DNA of 64,000 nt from Harmonia axyridis (Eukaryota > Arthropoda > Insecta > Coleoptera > Coccinellidae): positions 34,813,720-34,877,719 of the forward strand of contig NC_059504.1 of assembly GCF_914767665.1 (NCBI RefSeq), given 5' to 3'. This document shows positions 1 to 11,148 of this stretch, piece after piece. Every line of letters begins with the position of its first letter. Position 1 is the first letter of the stretch. The translations under genes and the position numbers were made by a program. A model generated the notes under the pieces. It was not told the origin of the DNA. It did not search any database and worked only from the letters and a program-made list of their open reading frames with translations.

Positions 1-1446
1 ATCACTATATGCCGACGACTTTGTTATAATGTGTCGAGGCAGAAATTTTGAAACAACGAAAAATATATTGCAAGCCTGTATTAACAGAATCGAAGAATGG
101 TCAAACATATTCGATTTCCTCTGCGCACATGCTAAAACTAAAGTGATGAAATTCACACTGCTACCACATTAAAAGCTAAACGTTAAACAGAACACATCAC
201 TTCGGCTAGCAGTAGGTGCACATATTACCAGCCTTTCAGATAGCCTATGCAAAGAAACAGGTGAGCTACCCTTATCATTACACCGACAAATGGTACAGCT
301 AACGTACTCTGCAAGAATTTCTGATAACATTCAAAACCCAAACCAGAATCTAATAGTCACCCAGAAATATAAGCACCTGTACGAAAACAATGAAAACCTT
401 AAACCTCCGTTATATTACCTGGTGAACAATTCATGGACCTCTTCTTTCCCCCCTACAATTACATATAAAGAACCTACTCATCCACCCTGGATCAATAAGA
501 AACTTAGCGTCAACCTACATCTTACAGAGTACCGAAAACTTGAAGCTCCAAGAGAAATTCTACAACAACACTTCAGACAGATGGTTTCATATTATAAAAA
601 CTTTCAAATAATATACACGGATGCAGCTAAGTCGCCGGATGGAATTGGATGAGCTTATTGTTCAACGACAACATTTCAGATGTATAAACTCCCAAAAGAT
701 TGTACCATCTTCACGGCCGAACTTATAGCAATACAAAAAGCTATTGAATAAGCAGTCTCTCAAAGCCTTCGGAACCCGAATTCTTTGAGCTCAATTCAGG
801 CAATAATGAACATCTACTCCAAAAATCCAATCGTCAACAACATCTCAGACTTGAATAACCAAAACCAGGCACCACCAAATAAAACCCTGGTATGGATACC
901 ATCTCAAACAAGAATCGAGGGTAACGAACAAGCTGACAAATTCACAAAAAAAGCTTTATTCGAAGGACAACCTGTGGAAATCACGACTACTTATGACCTA
1001 AGCACTAAATACAAGAACGAAATAAAACAGAAATGGGCTACATTATTTCATCAATGAAGATTGAAACTCTCATTCATTGAACGTTCAACTTGTAATGCTG
1101 AGAAGACTTAGAATTGGTCATACACCATGTACCCACTCATACTTACTGAAGAAAGAACCCTCACCACAGTGCACTACATGTAATGTCCAAGTAACCGTCA
1201 AGCATATAATAACAGAATGCCCGCTTTATGAAAACCAAAGGAAATCCTGTTCCAAAATGGAAGATGAACATACTAGAGGCTTTCAACACAATATAATTTG
1301 TTAGAACAAATGGTATTAATATGTAACAGTACAATATTTTAACTAAACTTTGTGAATGAGATGTAAATTTTATTGTACCAAAATCGGTAATGACCCAGGT
1401 GTCGAAGCGAAAATTTATAAATAAATAAATAAAATAAATAAAATTT
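1..1446 (+). pseudogene. Decayed non-LTR retrotransposon (LINE), RT 3' part, RNase H and C-terminal tail
   Basis: The 5' edge is cut by the window. Frame 2 opens with a reverse transcriptase YADD box (codons at 8-19) followed by RT sequence to a stop near 170. After a deletion the same frame resumes with TSLRLAVGA and an amphipathic stretch. An RNase H domain follows: YTDAAKSPDGIG near 617-652 (first Asp), FTAELIAIQKAI near 715-745 (Glu), NSLSSIQAI near 780-807 where family members usually have TDS, so the third acid looks mutated to Asn, and GNEQADKF near 920-950 (last Asp). In-frame stops occur at about 650 and 749, and a frameshift near 1060-1077 moves the Cys/His tail (CTTCNVQVTVKHIITECPLY) to another frame. 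The copy ends in an AAAT-type tail at about 1412-1446. The RT plus RNase H plus CCHC-like tail order fits the I/R1/Jockey group; the exact clade is not resolved. Not functional. Confidence 0.9.
1412..1446 (+). repeat. AAAT-type simple repeat, LINE 3' tail
   Basis: Runs of AAAT and AAAAT close the LINE fragment. Simple-repeat tails of this kind mark the 3' insertion end of many non-LTR elements, which supports placing the element boundary here. Confidence 0.75.
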
Positions 1447-1990
1447 CAAATGACTATTGTGAACAAACTTTGGACTTTTGAATATTTAATCCAATTCATG
1501 GATCAGTTGTTCATACATTTGAATAAAGTCCACTACAGAGAAAAATGATAACTGCACGCACAGAAGATATTTATTTTATCATTGATTAATATTACTCCTA
1601 ATCAACAAAAAGTTGTTATCACAGATATTAGTTTCTTATATCATAATATTGATAATAACTAACCATCAATACAAAGAAAAAGAATAAAACGATATACAAA
1701 GAATTAACAATTTTCAAGGTGAATTTTTAATTTTTTTTTAAATGGATGATATGTTTCACATAATCTAATAGTTTTCGGGAGTTCATTAAAAAGTTGTAGG
1801 ACTGTGTATTCTTCTGCCATAGATATAAATTGTTCTTCAGTGATTTGAAAATAGATGAGCGGTGGAATTTCATTCATGTTCAGATATTTTGTAGGATATC
1901 AATTGCGATTGATGATGTTAACATCTCCTGAATTATACTGACATATCATTTGTTATGATTCCATAGTAGTTTAAGCGTTGAGTTAAGGAG
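1447..1990. other. AT-rich non-coding stretch
   Basis: No coding potential or clear repeat structure seen. Only short AT-rich motifs and homopolymer runs. Confidence 0.5.
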
Positions 1991-2210
1991 TTCGAAATGA
2001 CTGAATATTTCCAGCTGAAAAAGTATCATCGATTTTTATTGCTCATATGATCGGCTCAGATATCTGCAAACAAACTTTTCTAATAATTTCAATACGATTG
2101 AAATGAGGTGCAGTTCGATTTGAAAAAAGTTTGTAGACATTTGAGAAGATCATATGAAGTAATAAATATTGATGAGACTTCTTCAGCTGACAATATGCAG
2201 TCATTTCGAA
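1991..2210. repeat. 220-bp imperfect foldback (long hairpin)
   Basis: The unit begins TTCGAAATGACTG and ends with its reverse complement-like CAGTCATTTCGAA. The arms are about 95-100 bases and match along most of their length (shared blocks include CAGCTGAA and CATATGATC), meeting near 2095-2105 with little or no loop. No ORF lies inside. This fits a foldback-type MITE, or a locus whose transcript would form a long double-stranded stem. Only one copy was noticed in the window. Flanking target duplication could not be defined. Confidence 0.75.
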
Positions 2211-2699
2211 CGAAAGAATTCAGAATATGTTCCTGTTTTTCACGTGGTACCCATTTCATTTTGAAATGAATGTTTCCAAATATTTTGATGATTTTTTTGA
2301 TTTGGATTTTCCTTAAATGATATTACTAGTAGATATGAAGTAGATATTGAGTAATCCTTTTGAAGTAGATATGATCTTTGGTTGAGACATTATAACCATG
2401 AATTTTTTCAAAAAACAGTGGCCTATATCAAAAAGTATCGCAAATAAATTATGACAACATTTCGAAATCAGATAAGAATTTCATGGAGATTATGAGTATG
2501 ATATAAAAATTGGGCATTCTCATTTATCATCATTTTCAGACCAGCCTGTAGAGTCAAAAATAATTTAAGCTTACGCGATGCATGCAGTCGATTCCGTCAA
2601 AATTTGAATCCTTTTCCTAGCCCATCAATTACAAGCACTATTGACTCACCCTGTATAAAACAACAATTTCGATCTTCTTTCAAAATTTCGTTGATCACT

Positions 2700-2905
2700 T
2701 GATCAGAACTGTAGGATTACACATATGCGTTTCGTCCCTGGCACACACAGTGTGACTTTGGTATATTTGTGTGTGCCGTGCCACAGACGCTTGGGGAATT
2801 TATTAGTATCGGGAGCCGCCGGGACTCGAACCCGGCACCTTGTCGCATCTCGGTGAGTGAGTCTAGACTCTTAACCTCTAGGCCACCGAGTGCGGTGGTT
2901 ATTGT
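2700..2905 (-). mobile_element. tRNA-derived SINE-like unit
   Basis: Read on the minus strand there is an RNA polymerase III A box, TGGCCTAGAGG (2875-2885), and about 45 bases downstream a B box, GTTCGAGTCCC (2821-2831), inside a T-arm-like GGGTTCGAGTCCCGGC. This is tRNA-like promoter architecture. The 5' part does not fold into a clear acceptor stem with matching 3' end, and a GC-richer tail continues to about 2700, so a tRNA-related SINE or tRNA pseudogene is more likely than a functional tRNA. The region is conspicuously GC-rich compared with its neighbours. The body and 3' end were not delimited. Confidence 0.6.
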
Positions 2906-2919
2906 TGCTATGTGGAGCT

Positions 2920-4896
2920 TTATGAGAAGCCGCCACAGAACCATAAAAAATTCAAAGAGTCCATAAACAAAAATCAATATTTCAGTGGCAACACAATACA
3001 GAATTCCATGTTACTTGCGTCATCGGAAGCATAAAAATTCATGTGAAATATCGACAAAAACACCGAACACACCGATCTCACATCGTAATAGGTTCGAATT
3101 TAATGAATTGGTTTAGGCTTTCGTTGTCATCGTTCAATATTACTTGTTCTTTCGGGTTTTTGGCCGACATCGGCCAAATACCGAATATAAGCCGTAGCTA
3201 AAAAAAAAATCGGGGAGGGGGGATTTCCGTTGACTTGAACTGTAGAAAAATATTGCGGAATAATAATTGTACAATAATATAATTTATATATCAGGTTCAG
3301 GAACATTCAACCAGGAAAAGGCACAATATTGATTTTGTTAATATAAACAACGGACCTATCATATTGAATCATCGGAATGAACTACGTTTCAATTTTGCAG
3401 ATTCATTCATGGGTTAGTAACTACCACCACTTGCAAACGAACTCGATTCATCGATAAAAAAAAAATAAAATTATATAAATTCATAAAAAAATGAAAAAAA
3501 TTATAACAAAAATAATAAGTGTTTCATTATAAAATGGACGAACATATACAGGGTGTTTAAAAAAGATAGGGTAATATTAAAAAGGGTTATTGCCTAGGTC
3601 ATTTATACACAAAAAATTGGCTATTGTTAACGGAAAAAACAAGACGCCGCTGATTTCTCTGAAAATGAAAATATGTTTTTGTTTTTTTTTCAATTGTGAA
3701 GAAAAAAGCTGTACGTTTTAAAAGAAGTATGAATTAGTATTTCATACCAATTAATTTCAATATCAATTTATCTGTGATATATTTTTTTGTAATATTCGAT
3801 TGGGTTTGGTTCAGAATTTAAATTTTCGTTCCGCTCCCCAATCGCAAACTGTAAAGCCAGTTGATTGGGCCATTTTAATCAGATTTCTCCGTGTGAATAA
3901 TTCTTTCTACATATTTTTTCGTCTGAGTTATTACTAAAATCATCCCCGTTACATTGATCATTATCTTGGAACTCGTCCCCATTTGGATTTGCTGATTCTA
4001 TTATTGTAATTGAGCTTTCCAATTCTTCAGAGGCAGTGGTTACAAACTTATAGTCTGAAAGATCATATAAATCGGAAAAATTACCGTCCTCAAGTTTGTC
4101 AAACAATTCTATCTGATTTTTCCCATTTTGAAACTTCCCCTTTGTACGAATATACTGAATCGCCCTATAAGTAAAACCTAAATTTTTTTACTCCTGAGTC
4201 AATTTGTCCATAGTACTCCAGACTGTAATCTGGAAAAATTTTTATTGAATAGTAAAAGTAGGGCCTATGACTAATTCTAAAAATTTTGTAATAGATATAA
4301 AATCGAAATTTCAAGAGCCTAACCAGCAGTGAAATAGATGAACTACTTACCAGTCGACTTTCGGACACTCATGGTTGCCATGATTGTTTGAATTTTTAAT
4401 TAAGTGACCTCTATCGTTAGACATGGAAACTCATTGCTAATGAGAAGGAGGGTAGATGTATGTTATTTACAGAAACATTTTTTTGAATCAGCTAGTATTT
4501 GTAGAGCTGTGAAGTCGATGTCCATAATTATGGGCACCAATAGCGAAAGGATTAAGAAATGTACGCCAAATGAACGTAACGTATGAATAAAGAAATACCT
4601 CTGAATCAGTGATAAAATAGAAGGTGTCCCATTCAATCTGAAAAAGTTGTATTCGTATAGTATTTTCGGTGAAAATAGAATCCTGTACATCTGAAAAAAT
4701 TTCGGGGGTTCTGGGCCCTATTGGATCCCCGGCCTTGACTACAGTCTTGCACAAATAACAAGTTCCAATCTGGTTTGTATAAGTCAACATATCACTTGAA
4801 TAAGCATGCCCAATTCCAGTAGGGTCATATCTTTAGAACTCCTCATCATCTGGATAAAATAACCGACAAAAATGATATAATAATTCTCTTCTTATA
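2920..4896. other. Non-coding, repeat-derived stretch
   Basis: AT-rich sequence with a MITE-like ACAGGGTGTTT end at about 3549-3560, a short GGCCGACATCGGCC palindrome near 3162, and a weak acidic ORF described separately. No other gene seen. Confidence 0.45.
3879..4130 (-). pseudogene. Acidic ORF fragment, unrecognised
   Basis: The minus strand encodes about 80 residues rich in Asp, Glu, Ser and Asn (for example ELFDKLEDGNFSDLYDLSD and GDEFQDNDQCNGDDF). The reading continues upstream of the first Met without one in frame, and no recognisable domain follows downstream. Acidic N-terminal segments of this kind occur in piggyBac-type transposases, but no DDD catalytic region was found here, so this is only a guess. 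It may also be a chance ORF. Confidence 0.25.
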
Positions 4897-5270
4897 CAGT
4901 GTGGTCCAACGAAAACTTAACATCTCGATTTTCCGGCTTTGAAATGAAAATGAAGAAAATCGCTCGGATCCGTCAATTTCTGATACGAGGGGGGGAACAA
5001 ATTTACCCCTCTTCGTATGTTATTCATTATCGATGGATATTTTGAAGCGAATTTTAATGCGATCTTAAAAATTAGTTAACCTCACCCTCATCCCTGTTCA
5101 AAATCGAGGGGGGTTGTGCTTAACCCCGTTAGGGGGTTGAAGTTACGCGGATAAAAAAAGCAGAACAGTTTTTCCCCCTCGAATCAGTAATTGACAGGTC
5201 CGAGATATTTTTCACATTTTCATTTCAAAGTAAGAAAATCGAAGTGTTAAGTTTTCATTGGACCACTCTG
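4897..5270. mobile_element. 374-bp MITE with 57-bp inverted ends and TA duplication
   Basis: Left end CAGTGTGGTCCAACGAAAAC and right end GTTTTCATTGGACCACTCTG are inverted copies that stay similar for about 57 bases each (through TTTGAAATGAAAATG on the left). TA dinucleotides sit immediately outside at 4895-4896 and 5271-5272. There is no ORF of note. TA duplication, length and lack of coding sequence fit a non-autonomous Tc1/mariner-superfamily element. Inside are short runs of G and C and a GTTAGGGGG motif. Confidence 0.85.
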
Positions 5271-5621
5271 TATATTCCAATATACAGCTCGGCCCCCAAC
5301 GGAGCAATGAGCGATGAATGGACTAGCGCTGAGAAGCTCATGAAGTTAAGAAATTGCTTTTGCCTTCTTTCTTTTATTCAATATCAGATTAGTTCATTGA
5401 GTTCAAAATATTTTCATCGAGCATGTAGCAGAAGAAATATGAAAGAAGATGATATATTTGTTTAGTTAAGTATTCTACAACCTGAAGAAAATATTTTAAA
5501 TTAAGCCAGCATCTTGAAAAATCATTCTAAGCAGTTGATGAAGACTTTTCAGAGATCCAAAAAATATGCCCAATTACACTAACAGTGATATCAATGACGT
5601 GCAATTTATTCTAAAACTAGT

Positions 5622-6032
5622 TTTTCTCTAATTCTGTGGTTATTCCGTTCATTCTTCCACATCTTGTAGAACAAAATCGTGCGAGAATATATCAGAAACG
5701 CACAGTTTTCATGGTTATATTTTATTATAATATGTTGGTACTACGAACTATCCGCCACGGCTTTATCTGTCAATTCATTTGAAATTTGCCTTGAAGAAAT
5801 CAGTTCTGCCAACCAACATTTTCCAATGTAAAAATCACTAAATGATATTTATGCAAATATTTCATTAATTTCAATAAAAATGCCATGAATTAGAGAAAAT
5901 AATGTATAATACTCGTACAGAAGGCTCATTCTACCACTCGTTAATTCAAAAACTCGCCACTTCGTGGCTCGTTTTTGAATTTTGAACTCGTGGAAGAATA
6001 TCAATGCCTTCTGCACTTGTATTATAAATAAC
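5622..6032 (+). repeat. Hairpin-bearing interspersed repeat, family A, copy 1
   Basis: Starts near TTTTTCTCTAATTCTGTGG and includes an inverted counterpart GAATTAGAGAAAA near 5889, followed by a foldback at 5905-6026. The stem runs from TATAATACTCGTACAGAAGG to CCTTCTGCACTTGTATTATA, with a centre GCCAC-TTC-GTGGC at 5956-5968. Close copies lie at 26093-26507 (inverted) and 39897-40240, with diverged ones at 27705-28045 and 57283-57650. No coding capacity is seen, so this is a non-autonomous element of unknown class. Confidence 0.8.
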
Positions 6033-6640
6033 TATTCTGATTTCTGAAAGAAGTTTCTCATTCATAACAACATGCTGAAGCTCGAGAACGATCGGAAGTT
6101 GATAAATTGCAGTCTAAAAAACTGAAATTTATCGAGGTTCAATTAATTGCATAGCAGAAACGGCCTAGAACCAGATTTTTCGTGACTTTGCTATTCTCCG
6201 AATTCAAAATACGTGTCTTATCATCGGATCTATGTAAATCCAGGCGAATAGATCAGCCTACTTTTTTCGTTCGAATTCTTGATTTCCTATTAGAGTTGTA
6301 TGGATAGATGAAATATCTGATTCATTTGTTTGAACTTCTGAAATGGAAAATGAGGTCGATTATGCTGCTTCCTGGCCTCGAAGGAATTCATGTGGAAATA
6401 GTCATTTTATTGAATCACATTTTAGATTTATGGAATCGGAACTCAAAAGGCTGTAGAAATTTTTGTGTATCTACATATTTATCATAAATTATTGTAAAAA
6501 TTGCCATGGGAAATGAAAAAACTCTACCAAACTGATGTTGTTACAATTTTAAAAAATATCAGGATTTGCTTCACAAAATTTTCTCCTTGAATTTTTAAGC
6601 TTGACATTGTTATTCCAGAATATCATCTTCGTCGAATACA
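6033..6640. other. Non-coding AT-rich stretch
   Basis: No coding or structured feature recognised. Confidence 0.4.
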
Positions 6641-7400
6641 TTATTTGTCAAAATGCAAGTGAACAGTTGCGAAGCAGTTGAGATTTTTCATGTTTATAAA
6701 AGGTTTTCGAAGAAGAGGTTTCAATTTTACTGGCCCGCGCTGTCCAGATGAGTAGATAACATTTTTTGACTTTCGACAAACACGAATACGTAAAATAGAA
6801 GGATACACGCTTCAACAACGCATCGAAATTCGTGCATAATTCACTACAAAAATGGTGAAAATTTTGCAGTCACAGTTCGCAAGTTAAAAGTGAAGACTCG
6901 AAACCGTGTGCGTCCTCAACGGGTCAATGTTTGGTTCGGTTTTTGGGCTGGTGGTGTGATTGCACCTTACTTATTACGTTACCGAGATTTGATTTACGAT
7001 TTATTTATGGCCGTTATTGCAATATATTAATGTGAACAACATTTATTATCAACAAGATGGCGCTTGGTGTCACATAAGCAACGAAACAATTTTGGAAGAA
7101 AAGTTTCCTGTATGTGATATTTCTCGAAGAGGTGATCAAAATTTGCCATCAGTATCCTGGGATTTAACACTCTTATTCTCTCTGAAACTATGTGAAAGAT
7201 TATGCTCCAAAATCGATTCAAGGCTTTAAAGATAGAATGTGTGTAGTTATCGCGGACATACAGCCGTAAATGTGTGAATTGGTCATGAAAAATGTCATGA
7301 AGATGAAAAGGATGTAGAGCTGCAACCGTAGCCGTGGCGGACATTTAGTTGATATCATTTTCCATTGTTAAGGGCATACCTACCTATTAACAATAAAATA
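6640..7400 (+). pseudogene. Mariner-type transposase relic
   Basis: Peptide blocks typical of a mariner-family DDE transposase appear in order but in shifting frames: VNVWFGFWAGGVIAPYLLR near 6930-6985, then IYYQQDGAWCHISNETI near 7037-7090 (second catalytic Asp in QQDG), then ISRRGDQN near 7118-7142, and a C-terminal SRGGHLVDIIFHC near 7325-7370. The block that should carry the third acid (the WPPRSCDLTPLD region of relatives) reads as LPSVSWDLTLLF. The N-terminal region is recognisable only as short pieces. Multiple frameshifts and stops make it inactive. Confidence 0.8.
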
Positions 7401-7781
7401 AACATCCATTGATTTTTCTAAAAATAAATCGTTTTTTTCAACAAAGTGTGCCATTTATGGAAAACTCAATGGAAAATAACAATTTCAAGGTTTGTGATAG
7501 ATTTCGTGTTGATATTTAGGACTATGGAAAATTGGAATAGAAGCTATAAAATAATTACCTATTATCTCCGTAATAACTGATCCGATTGTGTTGGAGAGTT
7601 TCATGTTATTATAAACTGAAATTTCATACTTATACTCCGCATTATCAGAATCATTGAAAATAATACAGCGGAATACCGAAAATAAATTCAGGAAAGAATT
7701 AAGCAGTAGCCTTCAAAAATGGCATCCTTGGAGACCATATTAATAATCACATCTCATATCTAGATATATACCGAAAATATA

Positions 7782-10199
7782 GGGTGTTTCATTATAAACT
7801 GGACAAAGATATAAAAGGTGACCTTCATTCATGATATCCGTTTGTGTGTGTGTTTTTTCTCCCGGTAGACCCTGTATAGTCGTGAAGGTGATACCGGCAG
7901 AATCATTTTTGCCCTATACATATAATTTGTTTTCGAAGCATAAGCGAGATACAGGGAGTGCAACGTCATTTCTGAGCAATATTATGTATATTGAGTGTGG
8001 TCAGTTATGTATGATCTTTGAAGTTGCGATTTCTGGTCATATCAGAGTATTTTTGAGTCCTCAATTCAGAAAAGGTGAAGAACACTGAAAAAAAATTCCA
8101 AAATAGATTGTTTTCTCGGTTGCCAAATTTAATTTCATTTTCTGAAGGAACGCCATTTTCTAAGAATTTCTGTCGAAAAAATTTTTCATGAATGTACTTT
8201 ATTTATACCTGACAAGAATATGACAACAGAATTAAAAAAATATCGAACGGTTCATTAAGGCCATCTAAATTTCTCCTTCGGTCCTCTAACATAATTAAAA
8301 AAAATAACTGATTTGGCTATGAAGGCCAAAATTTTGAAATTGGGCTGTTGAAATATTCAAGATGGTAATATGAAAATATCACAAAAAGAATTTCAACGCA
8401 ATTTCAAAGAATCTCAGTTTGGAGTCAAACTCTCGATCTTGAGGTATTACCTGTGGAATGTAAATTTGAAATAATCCTAGAATATTCATATATATCATGA
8501 ACTAGTTTGAAAGAAAGATATATCATTGAAGAGGAAAGAACTGGATGCCCTTCAACAAAAATAAAAATAAATGAATCAAAAAGAAAACGAAACAAAACGA
8601 AAAACCAGTAAAACTTCCCGAATAAGACATTTCAGCCGATGATGACAATTAACCGGCTATGACAAATTACCCGATTATGAATATTCACTCGATGATGATG
8701 ACAATTGACCGAAAGTTTGATATACGCGAAACCCATTATTTTTTTTCTTAATTTTTGCATTTTGTTGTTGAATATGGTAATACATTACGTTTTTCACAAC
8801 CTTAATTCGTTACGCACAGGAACTATCTCATATAACTTAAAATGTCTACCTATGTATCTGTATGTATTTATGTATTAGCCATTATCAGATAAATAGACAC
8901 AGAACAGATCGGAGTGGAGTCATTTGAAGGAGGCCTATACGTCCAGGAGAGGATGAAGAATGGCTGAGGAAGAAGAAGAAGAAGATAAATAGACTCATAT
9001 TTTATTACTTACATATTCATGTAAGGTATAAAAAAGTACAATCGTGAAACTTTTCAACAATTTCGGGTGAATTTTTTTTTTACCAAGACATGTACTACAA
9101 AAATTTTTATTTGATCTATGAAAAGATTTTTCACAAGAAATTCTTAGAAAACTGAGTTCATTCAGGAAATGAAATTCAATTTGGCAACCGAGGAAAAAAT
9201 TTCGAACGTTGCTGGTTTTCCGCCTTGTTGATTTTTTTTTTCGGACTTCTTCACTCTTTCTAAATTGAGCACTCAAAAATACTCTGATATGACCAGAAAT
9301 TGTAACTTCGAATGTTATACGTAACTGACCACACTCAATAGAATATTGCTCAGAAATGACATGGAACACCCTGTACCTCGCTTGAGCTTCGAAAACGGGG
9401 TATATGTCATAGGGCAAAAATGATTCTCCCGGTGTTATTTACACGAATATTCAGATTGTTTTCAACTCAGACGTGAACTTTGAAGGAGGTGTTATTATCA
9501 CTCATTTGCTGTCGATTGAGCCCTACTTATTGATAACCGAAAATCAACAGTTTCCGATATATTTACTTACTTCATTGTCCGTCAATTTTTTCTACGTTGA
9601 CTTAGATTTGGATTTTAGATTATTTTCATTAGAGAAGGATATGACATACATATATGAAAAAAGCAAAACTACGGAGTATAAGATGTAGAATAAAAATCAG
9701 TATGATTTGAAAGTTGGTGTATGAAGAAAAAAATAGTAGACTTCTAATATAAATTTGCTTGCAACTTTTGAATTTCACAATTTATGTATGAAAAAACCTT
9801 TCCAAAAACTTTCCCAATTCCTTCTTCATTTCCTAAAATAAGTTTTCATTCGAATGCAGGCACTAGTTTTGTTTCAGCATATTTTGATTTGAGAAAATAA
9901 TGTTTGAAATGACCTTAACTCTTCAGTAGTTATTTTCCGCCTGAAATTTACTGTAAATCTTCTCGCTTCTTCGTATATACTAACGGTGTTAGGTCCGGAC
10001 TTCTCGCTGGCCACGAAAATAATCCAAAGTTATAATCAAATTTGGTCAACGTAGAAAAAATTGACGAAAAATGAAGTAAGGTGGGAAATCTCAAAAATTA
10101 CAAGAACTCAAATATCTCGAAAACGACATCAAATGAGCCATACTAACACGTCTTCTACGGTTCACGTCTAATTTGTCGAGTTTATAATGAAACACCGTG
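7782..10199. mobile_element. Mosaic of nested long inverted repeats with TA-flanked ends
   Basis: The outer ends, GGGTGTTTCATTATAAACT on the left and AGTTTATAATGAAACACCGTG on the right, are inverted and flanked by TA (7780-7781 and 10200-10201). Within lie a long inverted pair (about 7870-8210 against 8990-9440, roughly 300-400 bases, with blocks such as GAGTGTGGTCAGTTA shared) and a second pair (about 9472-9640 against 10000-10165, sharing GTCAATTTTTTCTACGTTGA). The 140-codon minus-strand ORF at 8995-9417 lies entirely in one inverted arm and has no recognisable domain, so I treat it as chance. It reads as two foldback elements inserted in or next to each other. Confidence 0.65.
8880..8990 (+). 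pseudogene. 3' end of a LINE with GAA-repeat tail
   Basis: A short reading ends YVQERMKNG followed by a stop near 8961, resembling the C-terminal end of insect RTE/Jockey-like ORF2 proteins (EAYVQQW-like). It is followed at once by GAAGAAGAAGAAG. This looks like a severely 5'-truncated LINE insertion about 100 bases long, located inside the spacer of the 7.8-9.4 kb inverted repeats. Confidence 0.45.
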
Positions 10200-11148
10200 T
10201 ATATAGGTATCTAAATTGGTTCTATGAGTGCTTGTTCTCCGAACCATCAATCTTTTTTTCAAATATTTCCTATCCAAATGATAGTCGAAATCCTTAATGA
10301 GATGTCAGGCTTCTGTAGTAATCAATTCAGATGAGCATAAATCTCCAATGTCCACGACCAATTATTATGCCATAAATGAAGGAAACTATAAAACTGGTCC
10401 CCAATCCAGACTGAATAGGAAATAATTTTGCATAACGATCATTACTGAATATAGAGACCATCGTGACTTCGGAGACTTTGGTGCAACCAGCCTAGAGCTA
10501 GATTCGTATCCGATCAATTTCTACCTTGAACACAAATTCCAAAGTTGCGTCACGTTGTGCATTTGATGCTAGCGGCATCGGGTCCACGTGGTGATCCAAG
10601 CGGCACGCAACACACATTACGCCATCTGGCATCTAGTTCTCCAAAACCCCAATATTCACTATATTGTATTCATTGACAATTTATGATCATGTCGGAGGAT
10701 TTTGAGTTCAACAAACTACACGATCGTAAATTTTATTTTCTTCTTTCGGCGACCTTCCAATAACTTATCAATTGACATAGCCGACAACAAGGGTGTTGAC
10801 AGTAATAAAATCTACGGTAATAAATTTTCTGCACTGTGGAGAAACTTGACTTCATAATAACAATTGGTGGTGTAAAATTAAAGAGATCGACGGGAAAAAA
10901 ATATTGTGACATGAAAGTGAAAAGCATATTAAATGCTTAGCTAAACAGGGTGTTAGTGAATTAGTAGGTACGACAAAATTCAGGGGTACGGGTGATTCAT
11001 CTGCATTGAAAAATAATTACTGTTTGTATACAACTTTTGTTCGCAGAAGCTTCGAAAACCGAGATACGGGGAGTTTGATTTTTTTTTTGACTGATTTGTT
11101 TATTGCTCTCAAATTTTTGAAAGGTGAAAATGGTACGCCAACAATATA
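10200..11148. other. Non-coding; host repeat interrupted by the 11149 element
   Basis: From about 10945 (AACAGGGTGTTAGTGAAT) to 11147 the sequence resembles the repeat at about 34760-34950, and the resemblance seems to resume after 13243. The mariner-like element at 11149-13242 therefore appears inserted into an older MITE. 10500-10700 is slightly GC-richer, with no ORF. Confidence 0.45.

Noticed and set aside
2812..2900. Functional tRNA gene
   Set aside because: A and B boxes are present but I could not form a convincing acceptor stem and anticodon arm, and the unit continues into a tail.
2717..2977. Overlapping ORFs on both strands near 2.7-3.0 kb
   Set aside because: Explained by the GC-rich tRNA-like unit; opposite frames are both open only because of base composition.
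3879..4130. Confident piggyBac transposase call
   Set aside because: Only an acidic segment is visible; no catalytic DDD blocks and no TTAA-flanked ends were found.
8995..9417. 140-codon minus-strand ORF
   Set aside because: Lies wholly in one arm of an inverted repeat whose other arm has stops in the matching frame; no domain recognised.
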